The notes under the pieces were generated by a model. That model saw only the letters and a list, made by a program, of their open reading frames with translations, did not search any database and was not told where the DNA came from. From Cytophagales bacterium (GTDB lineage: Bacteria > Bacteroidota > Bacteroidia > Cytophagales > Cyclobacteriaceae): 64,000 nucleotides of DNA. Both the position numbers and the translations under genes were made by a program. The stretch lies in assembly GCA_025359125.1 (NCBI GenBank), contig JANYHI010000063.1, positions 1 to 64,000 of the forward strand. Reading direction: 5' to 3'. Positions 54,025-62,812 of this stretch are shown here, piece after piece; position 1 is the stretch's first letter; each line of letters opens with the position of its first letter.

Positions 54025-54648
54025 TTAATTCAACTCATTCGCCAATAACTTAGCCTGTTCAATTACAGTTTCCGTTGCTTTGGCTTCCATGTCTGGTGGA
54101 TAGCCGTGTTTTCTTAATATCTTCTTCACAGCAATTCGCATTTTTGCTTGCACGTTTTCACGTACCGTCCAATCAATACTTGTGTTGTTCTTTACGGTGT
54201 CAACAAGTTCACGCGCGATATGCCTAAGCACTTCATCGCCTAAAATAGAAACGGCACTATCGCTCACTTCTAATGCAGTGTAGAAGGCATACTCCCTAAA
54301 ATCCAACCCCAGGTCTGCACCTTTGCGGTCTGCCTCTTTAATGTCTTTGGCGAGAGTGATTAATTCTTCGATGACTTGGGCGGATGTGATTAGGTTGTTC
54401 TGATATTTCTTAACCGCTATTTCCAACATTTCGGAAAACTTCTTTGACTGTACCAAATTCACAGTTTGCCTTGCTTTGATTTCGTCAGCTAATAATTTCT
54501 TCAAAAGCTCTAAGGCAAGGTTTTTATGTTGCATCCCCTTTACCTCAGCAAGAAACTCGTCTGATAGAATTGAAATATCCGGTTTCTTCAATCCGGCTGC
54601 ATCGAAGATGTCCACGACTTCATCCGAAACGATAGCATCGGAAATAAT
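54025..54648 (-). pseudogene. C-terminal fragment of HsdR after an in-frame stop
   Basis: The frame directly after the hsdR TAA continues as [39 protein letters not shown]..., the typical C-terminal domain of HindI-type HsdR subunits (DUF3387-like), and ends in an ordinary stop. A GTG at 54615 could restart translation and make a 196-aa fragment. Because no frameshift is involved, one base change (most simply CAA to TAA, as many relatives have Gln near here, recalled from memory) would explain the break. The fragment is intact otherwise. Confidence 0.85.
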
Positions 54649-57174
54649 TTATTTGATGGCGGTTTCTAGTTCTTCATCCGATTTTGTCTTACTGCTTTCG
54701 CTAACCTTTACTATCCTGGCTTTGATAGCTTGAAATAATCCTACTTCATCGCGTATATCAATCGTGAATGTATGAGGTACGGAAATAGCAAAGGCTTTTG
54801 TTAATGAAGTAACAGCATTAGTATATCGTTCCTTTCCATTCTCCAATCCTAAGATGAAGTTAGCGGCATGGATGGGGAAGTATAGTTTTTCCTTTGGAGT
54901 TAGTCCAAAGAAGTTTTTATAATTGAATCCTTTGGACAATGACTTATCGTGAGGTTGTTCGGAGAATAGCTGAACGACCACTTCGTATTTTCCCATCATT
55001 ACATTGGCGGCCTCTTCCTGATCGAAAGCTGGTTTGCCCTTACCACCGCTTTCTGTATAAACGGATAAAGCCTTTTTCAAATCAGTGGCAATGCCGATAT
55101 AATCAACTACTAAACCACCTTCTTTGTCTTTGTAAACCCGGTTAACTCTTGCGATGGCTTGCATGAGGTTATGTCCTCTCATTGGCTTATCTACATATAG
55201 CGTATGTAAGCAAGGGGCATCAAAGCCAGTCAGCCACATGTCGCGAACAATAACCAATTTAAGCTTGTCTTTGGGGTCTTTCAATCGGTCGCCAATAGCT
55301 TTGTTCTTGAGTTTGTTTCTTACGTGTTGTTGAAAATCTAATGGGTCGGCTGATGATCCAGTCATCACTACTTTTATCGCTCCATCTGTATCATCTTCAC
55401 TATGCCATTCTGGTTTTAGATTGGTTATCTCTTTGTAAAGCTCCACACAAATTCTTCGGCTCATGCACACAATCATGGCCTTACCTTCCAGTATTTGTCT
55501 TGCTTCAAAGTGTTTGACAATATCCTTCGCAATGAGTTGTAGTCTTTGTGGATTACCTACAATGGCTTCAAGCCTTGCCCATCTTGATTTACTTGTTTCT
55601 AAGCGATTGCTGATTCCTTCTTCCTGCTCACCATAATCTTCGAGCTCTTCCGCAACTAGGGAAAGTTGTTCGTCTATTTCGTATTTCTTTTCTTCCAGTA
55701 GTTGAACTTTCGCTAATCTGTTCTCATAGAATATCCGAACGGTGGCTCCATCTTCAACTGCTTGCTGTATGTCGTACACATCTATGTAATCACCAAAAAC
55801 AGCTTGAGTATTCTTGTCGTTATTTTCAATGGGCGTTCCTGTAAAACCTATGAAGGAAGCATTCGGTAAGGCATCTCTCATGTGTTTGGCAAAGCCATCC
55901 ATGAAATCATATTGACTACGATGGGCTTCATCAGCAATCACTACAATGTTCCGTCTATCTGATAACATTTCGTATTGCCCGATAACTCCTTTGGTTTTAC
56001 CACCACCAATATCGATTCGCTCAATAACTTCCGGTAGAAACTTTTGAATGGTGGTAAATACGATACCACCTGATGAAACGGCTAATAGTTTTTTCAACTC
56101 GTCCCGGTTTCCGGCTTGTGTTGGTGTTTGTCTCAATAAATCCTGACTGGAAGAGAATGTATCGAAAAGTTGATCATCTAAATCATTACGATCTGTTAAA
56201 ACAACAAGGGTAGGATTATTGAGTGCCAGCACTAATTTGCCAGCATAGAAAACCATGCTTAGACTTTTGCCTGAACCTTGCGTATGCCAGATAACGCCAG
56301 CCCGTTTATCTCCATTTTCAGATGTTGCTCGTTTGGTAGTTTCAACAGCCTTGTTAACAGCAAAGTATTGATGGTAACGAGGAACGACTTTCGTAATCTG
56401 ATCTTTGTTAACGTGGAAGATTATAAAGTGCCTAATAAGATCAGGCAGTACTTTTTTGTTAAGCAAACCTTTAGCCATCACTTCCATTTGAGGAATGGTT
56501 TCATCTGCCAATCCTTTTCCATCAATTGACTTCCACGGCAAAAAGAATTGCTTCGGTGAGGTTAACGAACCAAACACTGCCTCCCACCCATCAGAGGCAA
56601 TAAGCAATGCGTTGTACTGAAATAAGGATGGTATTGTTTTCTTGTAGGTTTGCAGTTGATTGAATGCTGCACCAATATCAGCACCTTCATTAGCAGCATT
56701 TTTTAATTCAATTACTACCAAAGGCAAACCGTTTACAAAAAGAATGAGGTCAGGTCTTTTATTGGTGTTGCCCTCAATGATGGTAAATTGATTGACGACT
56801 AAAAATTCATTTTGTTCTGGTCTCTCATAATTAATGAGCCAGACTTTATCTCCAACAATCCGATCTCCTTTTCTGTATTCTACATCCACTCCATCGGTAA
56901 GGTATTTGTGAAACTGGTAGTTGTTTTGAAAAAGGTTGGGGCTATCACTACGCAATATCTTTCGTATAGCTTCTTCCTGTGTCTCGCTTGAAACTTTTGG
57001 ATTGAAAGTAGAAATGGCTTGTTGTAACCGTTGTTTTAATACTACTTCATTAAACTCCCTTTCCTGAGCAATACCATCTGGTGAAATATCAGCACCATTA
57101 ATGTATTGATAGCCCAGGGAAATGAATTCCTGAATGACAACTTGCTCGATATGGTCTTCGGAGATAACTGCCAT
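54649..57174 (-). CDS. hsdR: Type I restriction HsdR subunit, C-terminally truncated by a TAA
   Basis: The 841-aa product has the HsdR N-terminal nuclease domain ([22 protein letters not shown]-ExK type) and a superfamily 2 translocase. The translocase shows Walker [31 protein letters not shown] and later [12 protein letters not shown]. It lacks the last ~200 residues, which follow in frame after TAA at 54649-54651. Those residues normally contact the M2S methylase. The start is the ATG overlapping the hsdS stop (TGATG). In an intact enzyme HsdR cuts DNA after translocation; here the restriction activity is in doubt. Confidence 0.93.
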   Translation of the reverse strand: MAVISEDHIEQVVIQEFISLGYQYINGADISPDGIAQEREFNEVVLKQRLQQAISTFNPKVSSETQEEAIRKILRSDSPNLFQNNYQFHKYLTDGVDVEYRKGDRIVGDKVWLINYERPEQNEFLVVNQFTIIEGNTNKRPDLILFVNGLPLVVIELKNAANEGADIGAAFNQLQTYKKTIPSLFQYNALLIASDGWEAVFGSLTSPKQFFLPWKSIDGKGLADETIPQMEVMAKGLLNKKVLPDLIRHFIIFHVNKDQITKVVPRYHQYFAVNKAVETTKRATSENGDKRAGVIWHTQGSGKSLSMVFYAGKLVLALNNPTLVVLTDRNDLDDQLFDTFSSSQDLLRQTPTQAGNRDELKKLLAVSSGGIVFTTIQKFLPEVIERIDIGGGKTKGVIGQYEMLSDRRNIVVIADEAHRSQYDFMDGFAKHMRDALPNASFIGFTGTPIENNDKNTQAVFGDYIDVYDIQQAVEDGATVRIFYENRLAKVQLLEEKKYEIDEQLSLVAEELEDYGEQEEGISNRLETSKSRWARLEAIVGNPQRLQLIAKDIVKHFEARQILEGKAMIVCMSRRICVELYKEITNLKPEWHSEDDTDGAIKVVMTGSSADPLDFQQHVRNKLKNKAIGDRLKDPKDKLKLVIVRDMWLTGFDAPCLHTLYVDKPMRGHNLMQAIARVNRVYKDKEGGLVVDYIGIATDLKKALSVYTESGGKGKPAFDQEEAANVMMGKYEVVVQLFSEQPHDKSLSKGFNYKNFFGLTPKEKLYFPIHAANFILGLENGKERYTNAVTSLTKAFAISVPHTFTIDIRDEVGLFQAIKARIVKVSESSKTKSDEELETAIK

Positions 57175-58418
57175 CACATAACTTTTTCAGCTAGTTTTTC
57201 TGATACTTTTAATTTACCTGAAATTAGGTCTGGTAGTATAATATCACGCAACTCGCTTAGATATCTAGTCTCTTCAAGGTTACATTGAATTTGATCAAGG
57301 ATTGGCATGGAGAACGATGCAAATAGCTTAAGGACATCATCCGGTGGACGTGACTGAACTTGCTCTTTTAAATCTTTTACAGTGACGTGCCCAAGCCCTG
57401 TTGTTTGTTTGTCTTTGGCAATGGCAATAAATTTCGGTTTCCAATATTTTAACATCGAATATACAAAAGCTCTTTCTTCGATAGATTGACACACAATTTT
57501 GAAAATATGCTGATTGAGCCATGCTTCTCCGTAAACCCAAAGAAATGTATCAATAGATGTTTCTGGACTACCTGACCACGAAAACAATATATCACCCGTA
57601 TCAATTTTATACTTATCACCTAAATTGGTGTTAGTGTATTTCGTACTATCAGTAATGCCAGACTTCAACTCAACAATTTTTATTACAGGTAAAGAATCTG
57701 GAGATTCTGTAAAGTACATATCCTTATAGGCAGCACCATTTATGTATGACGCAAAGTCAAATAAGCATCTTTGAGTCCAACCTGTAGGAATCTCACCCAA
57801 CTCACTCTCTATCATTTCACCTCCAGATGATTTGTAGGGTTGACCATCTTCATTGGGGAATTCAAAATCAACAAACCATTGCTTAAACAAAGCTTGTGCT
57901 AAAGCTTCTAAGTTTTTATTGATTTTGTTGTTGAGTTCTATTTTGTCATCGAGGGAAGAAAGAATTTCGGCAATGGCGATTTGGTTGGTGAGGTCGGGAA
58001 TACTCCAACGAGTTTCACTAAGGTGTTTCCAATCTGCTCTAGGCATCCGTGTTCCGGTACTCCCAGAGTTTGCCAAGGTTGTAAAATCATCTGTTGCAAT
58101 TAAGTAGAAAAGGAACTTTGGATTAATGCCTCTCTTGGATTTAATGACATAAATATCTGTAGAGCAAACACCAACAAATTGAGGTGAATAGACTTTTTTA
58201 AAGTATGGTCTTAGTTTTCCATACAAAATATCATCTGGGTAGAATTTTGCTTTTTGGCTAGTTACATCAGATGATTTTCCAATTCCATTCAAACGCAGCC
58301 CCGCTGGTTCAATATGCTCTAATCCTATATAAGGAAGAATAGTTTCTTCATTGGGAATGAAACCTTCACGCCTTATTTCTGCGATCTCTCCTAAACTATA
58401 TTCATTCCAAGTGGTCAT
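57174..58418 (-). CDS. hsdS: Type I R-M specificity subunit HsdS
   Basis: The protein (414 aa from [15 protein letters not shown]) has two target recognition domains separated by conserved helical spacers: [38 protein letters not shown] for the first and [16 protein letters not shown] near the end. Each TRD reads half of a split DNA target. It overlaps the preceding RloC/PrrC-like gene's end only slightly and the next gene by one base (TGATG). The stop of the upstream gene lies 3 bases from this start. Confidence 0.93.
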   Translation of the reverse strand: MTTWNEYSLGEIAEIRREGFIPNEETILPYIGLEHIEPAGLRLNGIGKSSDVTSQKAKFYPDDILYGKLRPYFKKVYSPQFVGVCSTDIYVIKSKRGINPKFLFYLIATDDFTTLANSGSTGTRMPRADWKHLSETRWSIPDLTNQIAIAEILSSLDDKIELNNKINKNLEALAQALFKQWFVDFEFPNEDGQPYKSSGGEMIESELGEIPTGWTQRCLFDFASYINGAAYKDMYFTESPDSLPVIKIVELKSGITDSTKYTNTNLGDKYKIDTGDILFSWSGSPETSIDTFLWVYGEAWLNQHIFKIVCQSIEERAFVYSMLKYWKPKFIAIAKDKQTTGLGHVTVKDLKEQVQSRPPDDVLKLFASFSMPILDQIQCNLEETRYLSELRDIILPDLISGKLKVSEKLAEKVM

Positions 58419-58420
58419 AT

Positions 58421-60700
58421 TTATTTTGAGCAAACCTTAACCATGTTTTTATAATGAGTATCGTCTACTTTTTCAATAATCTTAAAAACAGTTTCAATTA
58501 CTGACACACCTTCAGCTTCAATGTTCTCAAGCGTATTTTCAAATGACTCAATACGATCTAAGTGGCTATACTTATTCACATAATAAAACACCTTGTCCGT
58601 ATCTAGTTTATCAATCCCAACACCATTAGCCATTTGCAGAATGCCATTGAACCCGGAAGTATCTTGTGTTTTGAATGAGTTGAAAGATTCTAAGAGCCTT
58701 CGAGAATAATTGGCAATGGTATAAGCATCGTCCAATGTCAGGGTGTGTTTACTCAGTTTCAAAAGACTATCAAAGATGTAGTGATATTCTGAGTGGTAAT
58801 TCACTAAAGTGCTTTCCGCATTCTTTAAGGAACCCTTTCGAATGGTATAAAAATGACCAACAAGAGTAGCATTGTCTTTTCTCTTTTTTTCATTCTTTCG
58901 ATTTGCCCAATCTCTTACTAGTTTGAAAAACCAGAAATTGTGAGTTAGGAAAAATATTTGTTCTGCCAGCTCACACTTATTGGTAATGTAGGCACTTGCA
59001 CTGAATAAGTGATTGCTATCAAAACTGGAGATAGGATCGTCAAAAACGAGAATGTTCTTTTTTATATCATTTCCCTTTTCAAATAACTTTACGATGAAGT
59101 ACACCAATGCTATTGCCGTTTTCTCACCCTCACTTAGGTTCTCAGCGATTGAATCATTTCTTTTGATTAAGTAGCCTCCTTCTCCTGAAGAATTTTTCTC
59201 AAGCGTTATGTCGTTTCTTGATAGAAACTTATGTAGGTCTTTGTTAATATCATCAATTGCAATTTGATCATCTAACAATTGTCGTCTTTTATCTTCGATT
59301 TCTTTGGTAGTAGCAGCGATGGATGATTCAATTTCTTTGATTTTAGCACTGGATTGTTCGATGTCAACTGTTGTATCGTTTAAGCTCTCAAGAATAGCTT
59401 TGGACGCAACAATATGTTTGAATATTGAGCCCTTGTGTTCGTTGGCTTTATTTTCAAAATCAGCAACTAATTTATTGTGCTTTGTAATATTTGCCTTTAG
59501 TTCGTTTAAATAGTGGTTATAAAGATTAATGGTTTCGGCACTGCCAATTGAAGATATTTGAAATGACAACTTTAAGGGATTACTATGCTTCTCCTCAAGT
59601 GATGAAATCCATTTTGATACTTCGTTATTGATTTCTGATCTCTTTTCTTCAGCAAACTGGAAAAATTCTATCGATTTATCTTTTAGTTCGGGAAACCAGT
59701 TTTCGTGATCTATTGTAACAGATGAGATTTGAAATGATTTTAATTCAGTAATTTTTTCGCTTATCCTTTTTTGAAATTGTATGAAAGCATCGTTGAAATG
59801 GTCCGCGAGTGCGGCCTCACGTTGTGGCTCAATCCCATTTCCACAATATTCACATTTAAGACTATTATGTTTCTTATGCAATCTTATCCCTGTCTGAATC
59901 CATGCAGCCAAATCCGGGTTATCCTTTAATCGTTGGATACTATTGTTGACAGGATTTTCTTCCAAAAGTTTCCTCACTGAATTGAAGTGACCATCACATT
60001 CCTCATTTTCAACGTTGCGGAAGTTATTTCTAAAGGCACTTCTTTTTACACCTTGAGCAATAAACGATCTTTTGTGCTCTTCGTCTTGCTGAAGTAAAAC
60101 AAAATCTTGCAGTGAGTTTCCGGTTTGTATTTCATTCCAAATTTGTTCAGCCCCAGTTTTATCAAAGTTAGGTAACTGAAAGATGGTTGATAAAGAGTAC
60201 GTTTTAATGATTTGCCCTGCGTTAGTAAAGAAATCCTCTTTTACTTTTTTTAAGGACTTAAGCCGTTCCTTTTCAGTTTGTAATTCCAATTTTTTTCCAC
60301 CCTTTCCATCTGCACCAGAATGCTGTCTTGTCAGTTCGTCAATTGCTTTTTTAAGTTCATTATTATCCTTGCCAATATATAGCAGTGCGTTGGTCTTACC
60401 ACGCTCAAGGTTAGTGTTGTCGTTTATGAAGTCCTTATTAAATACTTTTATTTGCGGTGGTTCATTGTCGAAAGTCTCATCAATATTTACGGTATCTGTT
60501 TCGATTTTAAATTTGGCTTTCGGAAAAAACTTTTTTTCCTTTGGCAATTCAAGGGTTCTAAATAACCTTCCTAAAGTTGTTTTCCCACTACCGTTCCAAC
60601 CATATATCACGTTGTATTTAGCAAAGGAAGATAAACCATCTTCTTGTTTATAGTTTTCAAATATGCCAAAGTCTTTTATGTCTGTAAGTTTGGTTATCAT
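58421..60700 (-). CDS. RloC/PrrC-like AAA_13 ATPase, candidate anticodon nuclease
   Basis: The 759-aa protein is an AAA_13-type SMC/ABC-like ATPase. It has Walker A GWNGSGKT (34-41), a long coiled region with a zinc-hook-like C283-x-x-C286, the signature LSEGEKT (522-528), Walker B VFDDP (552-556) and H587 (FLTHN). The C-terminus carries R667-x3-E671 (RRLLE) and later H713 (NKYSH), the Arg-Glu...His arrangement of PrrC/RloC anticodon nucleases. PrrC guards a type I R-M system and cuts tRNA-Lys when the system is disabled by phage. RloC is related, with a zinc hook. The gene sits between hsdM (4-base overlap) and hsdS. The nuclease call is inferred; plain AAA_13 proteins are the alternative. 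Confidence 0.72.
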   Translation of the reverse strand: MITKLTDIKDFGIFENYKQEDGLSSFAKYNVIYGWNGSGKTTLGRLFRTLELPKEKKFFPKAKFKIETDTVNIDETFDNEPPQIKVFNKDFINDNTNLERGKTNALLYIGKDNNELKKAIDELTRQHSGADGKGGKKLELQTEKERLKSLKKVKEDFFTNAGQIIKTYSLSTIFQLPNFDKTGAEQIWNEIQTGNSLQDFVLLQQDEEHKRSFIAQGVKRSAFRNNFRNVENEECDGHFNSVRKLLEENPVNNSIQRLKDNPDLAAWIQTGIRLHKKHNSLKCEYCGNGIEPQREAALADHFNDAFIQFQKRISEKITELKSFQISSVTIDHENWFPELKDKSIEFFQFAEEKRSEINNEVSKWISSLEEKHSNPLKLSFQISSIGSAETINLYNHYLNELKANITKHNKLVADFENKANEHKGSIFKHIVASKAILESLNDTTVDIEQSSAKIKEIESSIAATTKEIEDKRRQLLDDQIAIDDINKDLHKFLSRNDITLEKNSSGEGGYLIKRNDSIAENLSEGEKTAIALVYFIVKLFEKGNDIKKNILVFDDPISSFDSNHLFSASAYITNKCELAEQIFFLTHNFWFFKLVRDWANRKNEKKRKDNATLVGHFYTIRKGSLKNAESTLVNYHSEYHYIFDSLLKLSKHTLTLDDAYTIANYSRRLLESFNSFKTQDTSGFNGILQMANGVGIDKLDTDKVFYYVNKYSHLDRIESFENTLENIEAEGVSVIETVFKIIEKVDDTHYKNMVKVCSK

Positions 60701-62211
60701 AAATCAATACCAATTTTTTTGAGATTGTTTTTGATTCTTGTTTGCAGCTCATTTGATTGATGAAATTGTATTTTAAGCTCACTTGTTATCAAGGAGACTT
60801 TTTCATCAAAACTAACCCCGTCATCTTCGATTTCTTCAGTACCTACATATCGACCCGGGGTTAATACAAAGTTGTTTGCTTCAATCTCTTTTTGAGTAGC
60901 CGCTTTACAGAAGCCTTGTATGTCTTGGTATTTACTTCCCTTATTTCTCCAATTATGATAAGCTCCGGCTATACGAGCAATATCATCGTCAGTAAGTATG
61001 CGGTTCTTTCGGCTCGTCATTACACCCAACTTACGAGCATCAATGAAAAGAATTTCATTGCTTCTATCTCGGAACTTATGGTTCTTTCTATTACGTGCCA
61101 GAAACCAAAGGCAAGCTGGGATTTGAGTGTTATAAAAAAGTTGGGTTGGAAGAGCTACCATACAATCAACCAAGCCTTCTTGTATCATTGCCTTGCGGAT
61201 TTCATTTTCCGTTCCTGAATTGGTAGTCATCGAACCATTGGCTAATACTATGCCACCAGTTCCAGTAGGACTGAGTTTATTTGCGAATAATTGTAACCAG
61301 CCATAGTTTGCATTACCAGAAGGTGGAATACCATATTTCCACAAATGACTATCCAGTAATTGCTCACCACCCCAATCCGAAATATTGAAAGGTGGGTTGG
61401 CCATGATGAAGTCAACCTTTAAATCCTTATGCCTGTCATTGTGGAAAGTATCCCCCAATTCAATTTTTGCATCGATACCCCTAATGGCCAGATTCATTTT
61501 AGCCAATTTATAAGTAGTTGGGTTACTCTCTTGCCCGTAAACAGCAATGTCGCCAATCTTACCACCGTGAGCTTCCAAAAATTTTTCACTTTGCACAAAC
61601 ATTCCACCCGATCCACAACAGCCGTCATAAATTCTACCGCTATATGGTTCGAGCATTTCAACCAACAACTTCACAATGCTTTCAGGTGTATAGAATTGGC
61701 CGCCCCGTTTGCCTTCTGCATCTGCAAACATGCCTAGGAAGTACTCATACACTTTTCCTAATAAGTCTTTACTGTTGTGTCCTTTCTGGTTGAAGCCAAC
61801 GTTTCCGATAAGGTCTATTAGTTCACCCAATCTCTTCTTATCCAAAGCAGGTCGTGCATAGTCTTTCGGTAACACACCTTTCAGGCTTGGGTTGTCTTTT
61901 TCAATAGCATCCATTGCATCGTCAATGTCTTTGCCGATGGTGGGAAGCTTCGCCCGTTGATGTTGAAGGAAACTCCACCGGGCGGATGGGGGAACATAGA
62001 ATACGTTCTCAGCTAAGTACTCATCTTTGTCTTCAGCATCGGAGTGTTTGTCGGTTTTTAGCTTCTGGTATAGCTCATCGAAAGCATCGGAGATGTATTT
62101 CAAAAAAATGAGCCCAAGCACCACGTGCTTGTACTCAGCCGCGTCCATGTTATTGCGAAGTTTGTCAGCCGTAGCCCAAAGGGTTTTTTCTAAGTCTTTA
62201 ATGTCGGTCAT
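60697..62211 (-). CDS. hsdM: Type I R-M methyltransferase subunit HsdM
   Basis: A full HsdM of 504 aa with the N-terminal HsdM_N helices (about 1-150), [16 protein letters not shown], the SAM-binding motif [10 protein letters not shown] (196-205) and catalytic NPPF (272-275), an N6-adenine methylase pair. With HsdS it methylates the recognition site. It is the first gene of the operon, so the upstream interval at 62212-62812 should hold the promoter. Its stop overlaps the start of the RloC/PrrC-like gene (ATGA). Confidence 0.96.
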   Translation of the reverse strand: MTDIKDLEKTLWATADKLRNNMDAAEYKHVVLGLIFLKYISDAFDELYQKLKTDKHSDAEDKDEYLAENVFYVPPSARWSFLQHQRAKLPTIGKDIDDAMDAIEKDNPSLKGVLPKDYARPALDKKRLGELIDLIGNVGFNQKGHNSKDLLGKVYEYFLGMFADAEGKRGGQFYTPESIVKLLVEMLEPYSGRIYDGCCGSGGMFVQSEKFLEAHGGKIGDIAVYGQESNPTTYKLAKMNLAIRGIDAKIELGDTFHNDRHKDLKVDFIMANPPFNISDWGGEQLLDSHLWKYGIPPSGNANYGWLQLFANKLSPTGTGGIVLANGSMTTNSGTENEIRKAMIQEGLVDCMVALPTQLFYNTQIPACLWFLARNRKNHKFRDRSNEILFIDARKLGVMTSRKNRILTDDDIARIAGAYHNWRNKGSKYQDIQGFCKAATQKEIEANNFVLTPGRYVGTEEIEDDGVSFDEKVSLITSELKIQFHQSNELQTRIKNNLKKIGIDL

Positions 62212-62317
62212 TGAAAAAATTTAAAGCCAAGTTGTGAAGGGAATTCACCGGACTGGATGACTAAAAATAGGCCAAAAAACCACTTTATTCAAATAATTTT
62301 TTTTACCCCAAAATGAT

Positions 62318-62522
62318 GGCTTTTTTTGGGAAAGCCTCCCTGAATGTCTTTGGGGCTTACATTGAGTTCGGGATGATATTTATATTAGCCATAAGCCAGA
62401 GTTGAGCTGGTGTCACCCGGTTGTTTCTGGTGACTTGTTGGCTTGGAAGTAAGCCTTGCAAACCAACTCAGATGAGTGATAAAACAAGTTATGTTTTATC
62501 ACTTTGTGCACTCTGGCTTGTT
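62318..62522. repeat. Multi-hairpin structured segment
   Basis: An outer stem AAGCCAGAGT (62393-62402) pairs with ACTCTGGCTT (62510-62519) and can extend by two weaker pairs. Inside it lie GTCACC/GGTGAC (62412-62417/62429-62434), GGCTT/AAGCC (62440-62444/62451-62455) and the 11-bp palindrome at 62476-62502. To its left a separate hairpin GGCTTT/AAAGCC (62318-62323/62331-62336) shares the same word. The layout is a closed multibranch fold on either strand. It looks more like a structured RNA or single-strand DNA recognition site than a spacer. Confidence 0.55.
62476..62502. promoter_or_regulatory. 11-bp perfect palindrome
   Basis: GTGATAAAACA (62476-62486) is mirrored exactly by TGTTTTATCAC (62492-62502) with a 5-base centre. 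There is no T tract, so it is not a typical terminator. It could be an operator for hsdM or vapE, or the terminal hairpin of the structured segment. Confidence 0.6.
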
Positions 62523-62685
62523 GAAAGCATTTTTTTGATGGCTTGGGTACAATTGATGGTACAAGTTCCTAACTCTGCCTTGGTCTGGGTACAAGGGTTT
62601 CTTGCGATAACGGGTGTGCTTTAAGTCCCTGTCATCACAAGAATTGGTTGGTGCGATTGGAAATGAGTGAGTTAGCTAGTAAGGT

Positions 62686-62788
62686 TACAGGGATACAGGG
62701 AATTATTATTAATTATGAAGATTTTTTTTCCATTTACAACAAGCAAATTATTCTTTGCGTCAAGTTTAGATGTTCACTGTTCCCTGTA
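62686..62788. repeat. TACAGGGA repeats around an AT-rich core
   Basis: TACAGGGA occurs twice in tandem (62686-62693, 62694-62701) and once inverted (TCCCTGTA at 62781-62788), with a partial copy TCCCTGTC near 62626-62633. The 77-base stretch between the second and the inverted copy is AT-rich. The arrangement resembles iterons or an operator flanking a melting region. Confidence 0.5.
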
Positions 62789-62812
62789 GCCGAGCCGAGT
62801 CTTAGGCAAATC

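Larger units (their letters stand above)
62212..62812. other. 600-base gene-free region between hsdM and vapE
   Basis: No credible gene fits here. The part next to hsdM (62212-62317) is AT-rich and should hold its promoter, though no full TTG/TAnnTTTG match is seen. The middle (62318-62522) is dense with short inverted repeats. The part next to vapE (62686-62788) has TACAGGGA repeats around an AT-rich core. Together this may be an origin, operator array or structured RNA gene. Confidence 0.5.

Noticed and set aside
54615-54651. TAA in hsdR as a recoded sense codon
   Set aside because: No other gene in the window uses in-frame TAA and no recoding signal is visible; a nonsense mutation or error is simpler.
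60183-60653. A 156-aa plus-strand frame opposite the RloC/PrrC-like gene
   Set aside because: It is antisense to the well-supported ATPase frame and is low-complexity Ser/Leu-rich, typical of shadow frames.
62421-62624. A 67-aa plus-strand frame between hsdM and vapE
   Set aside because: It spans several strong inverted repeats and the palindrome, lacks any recognisable family, and is better read as structured non-coding DNA.
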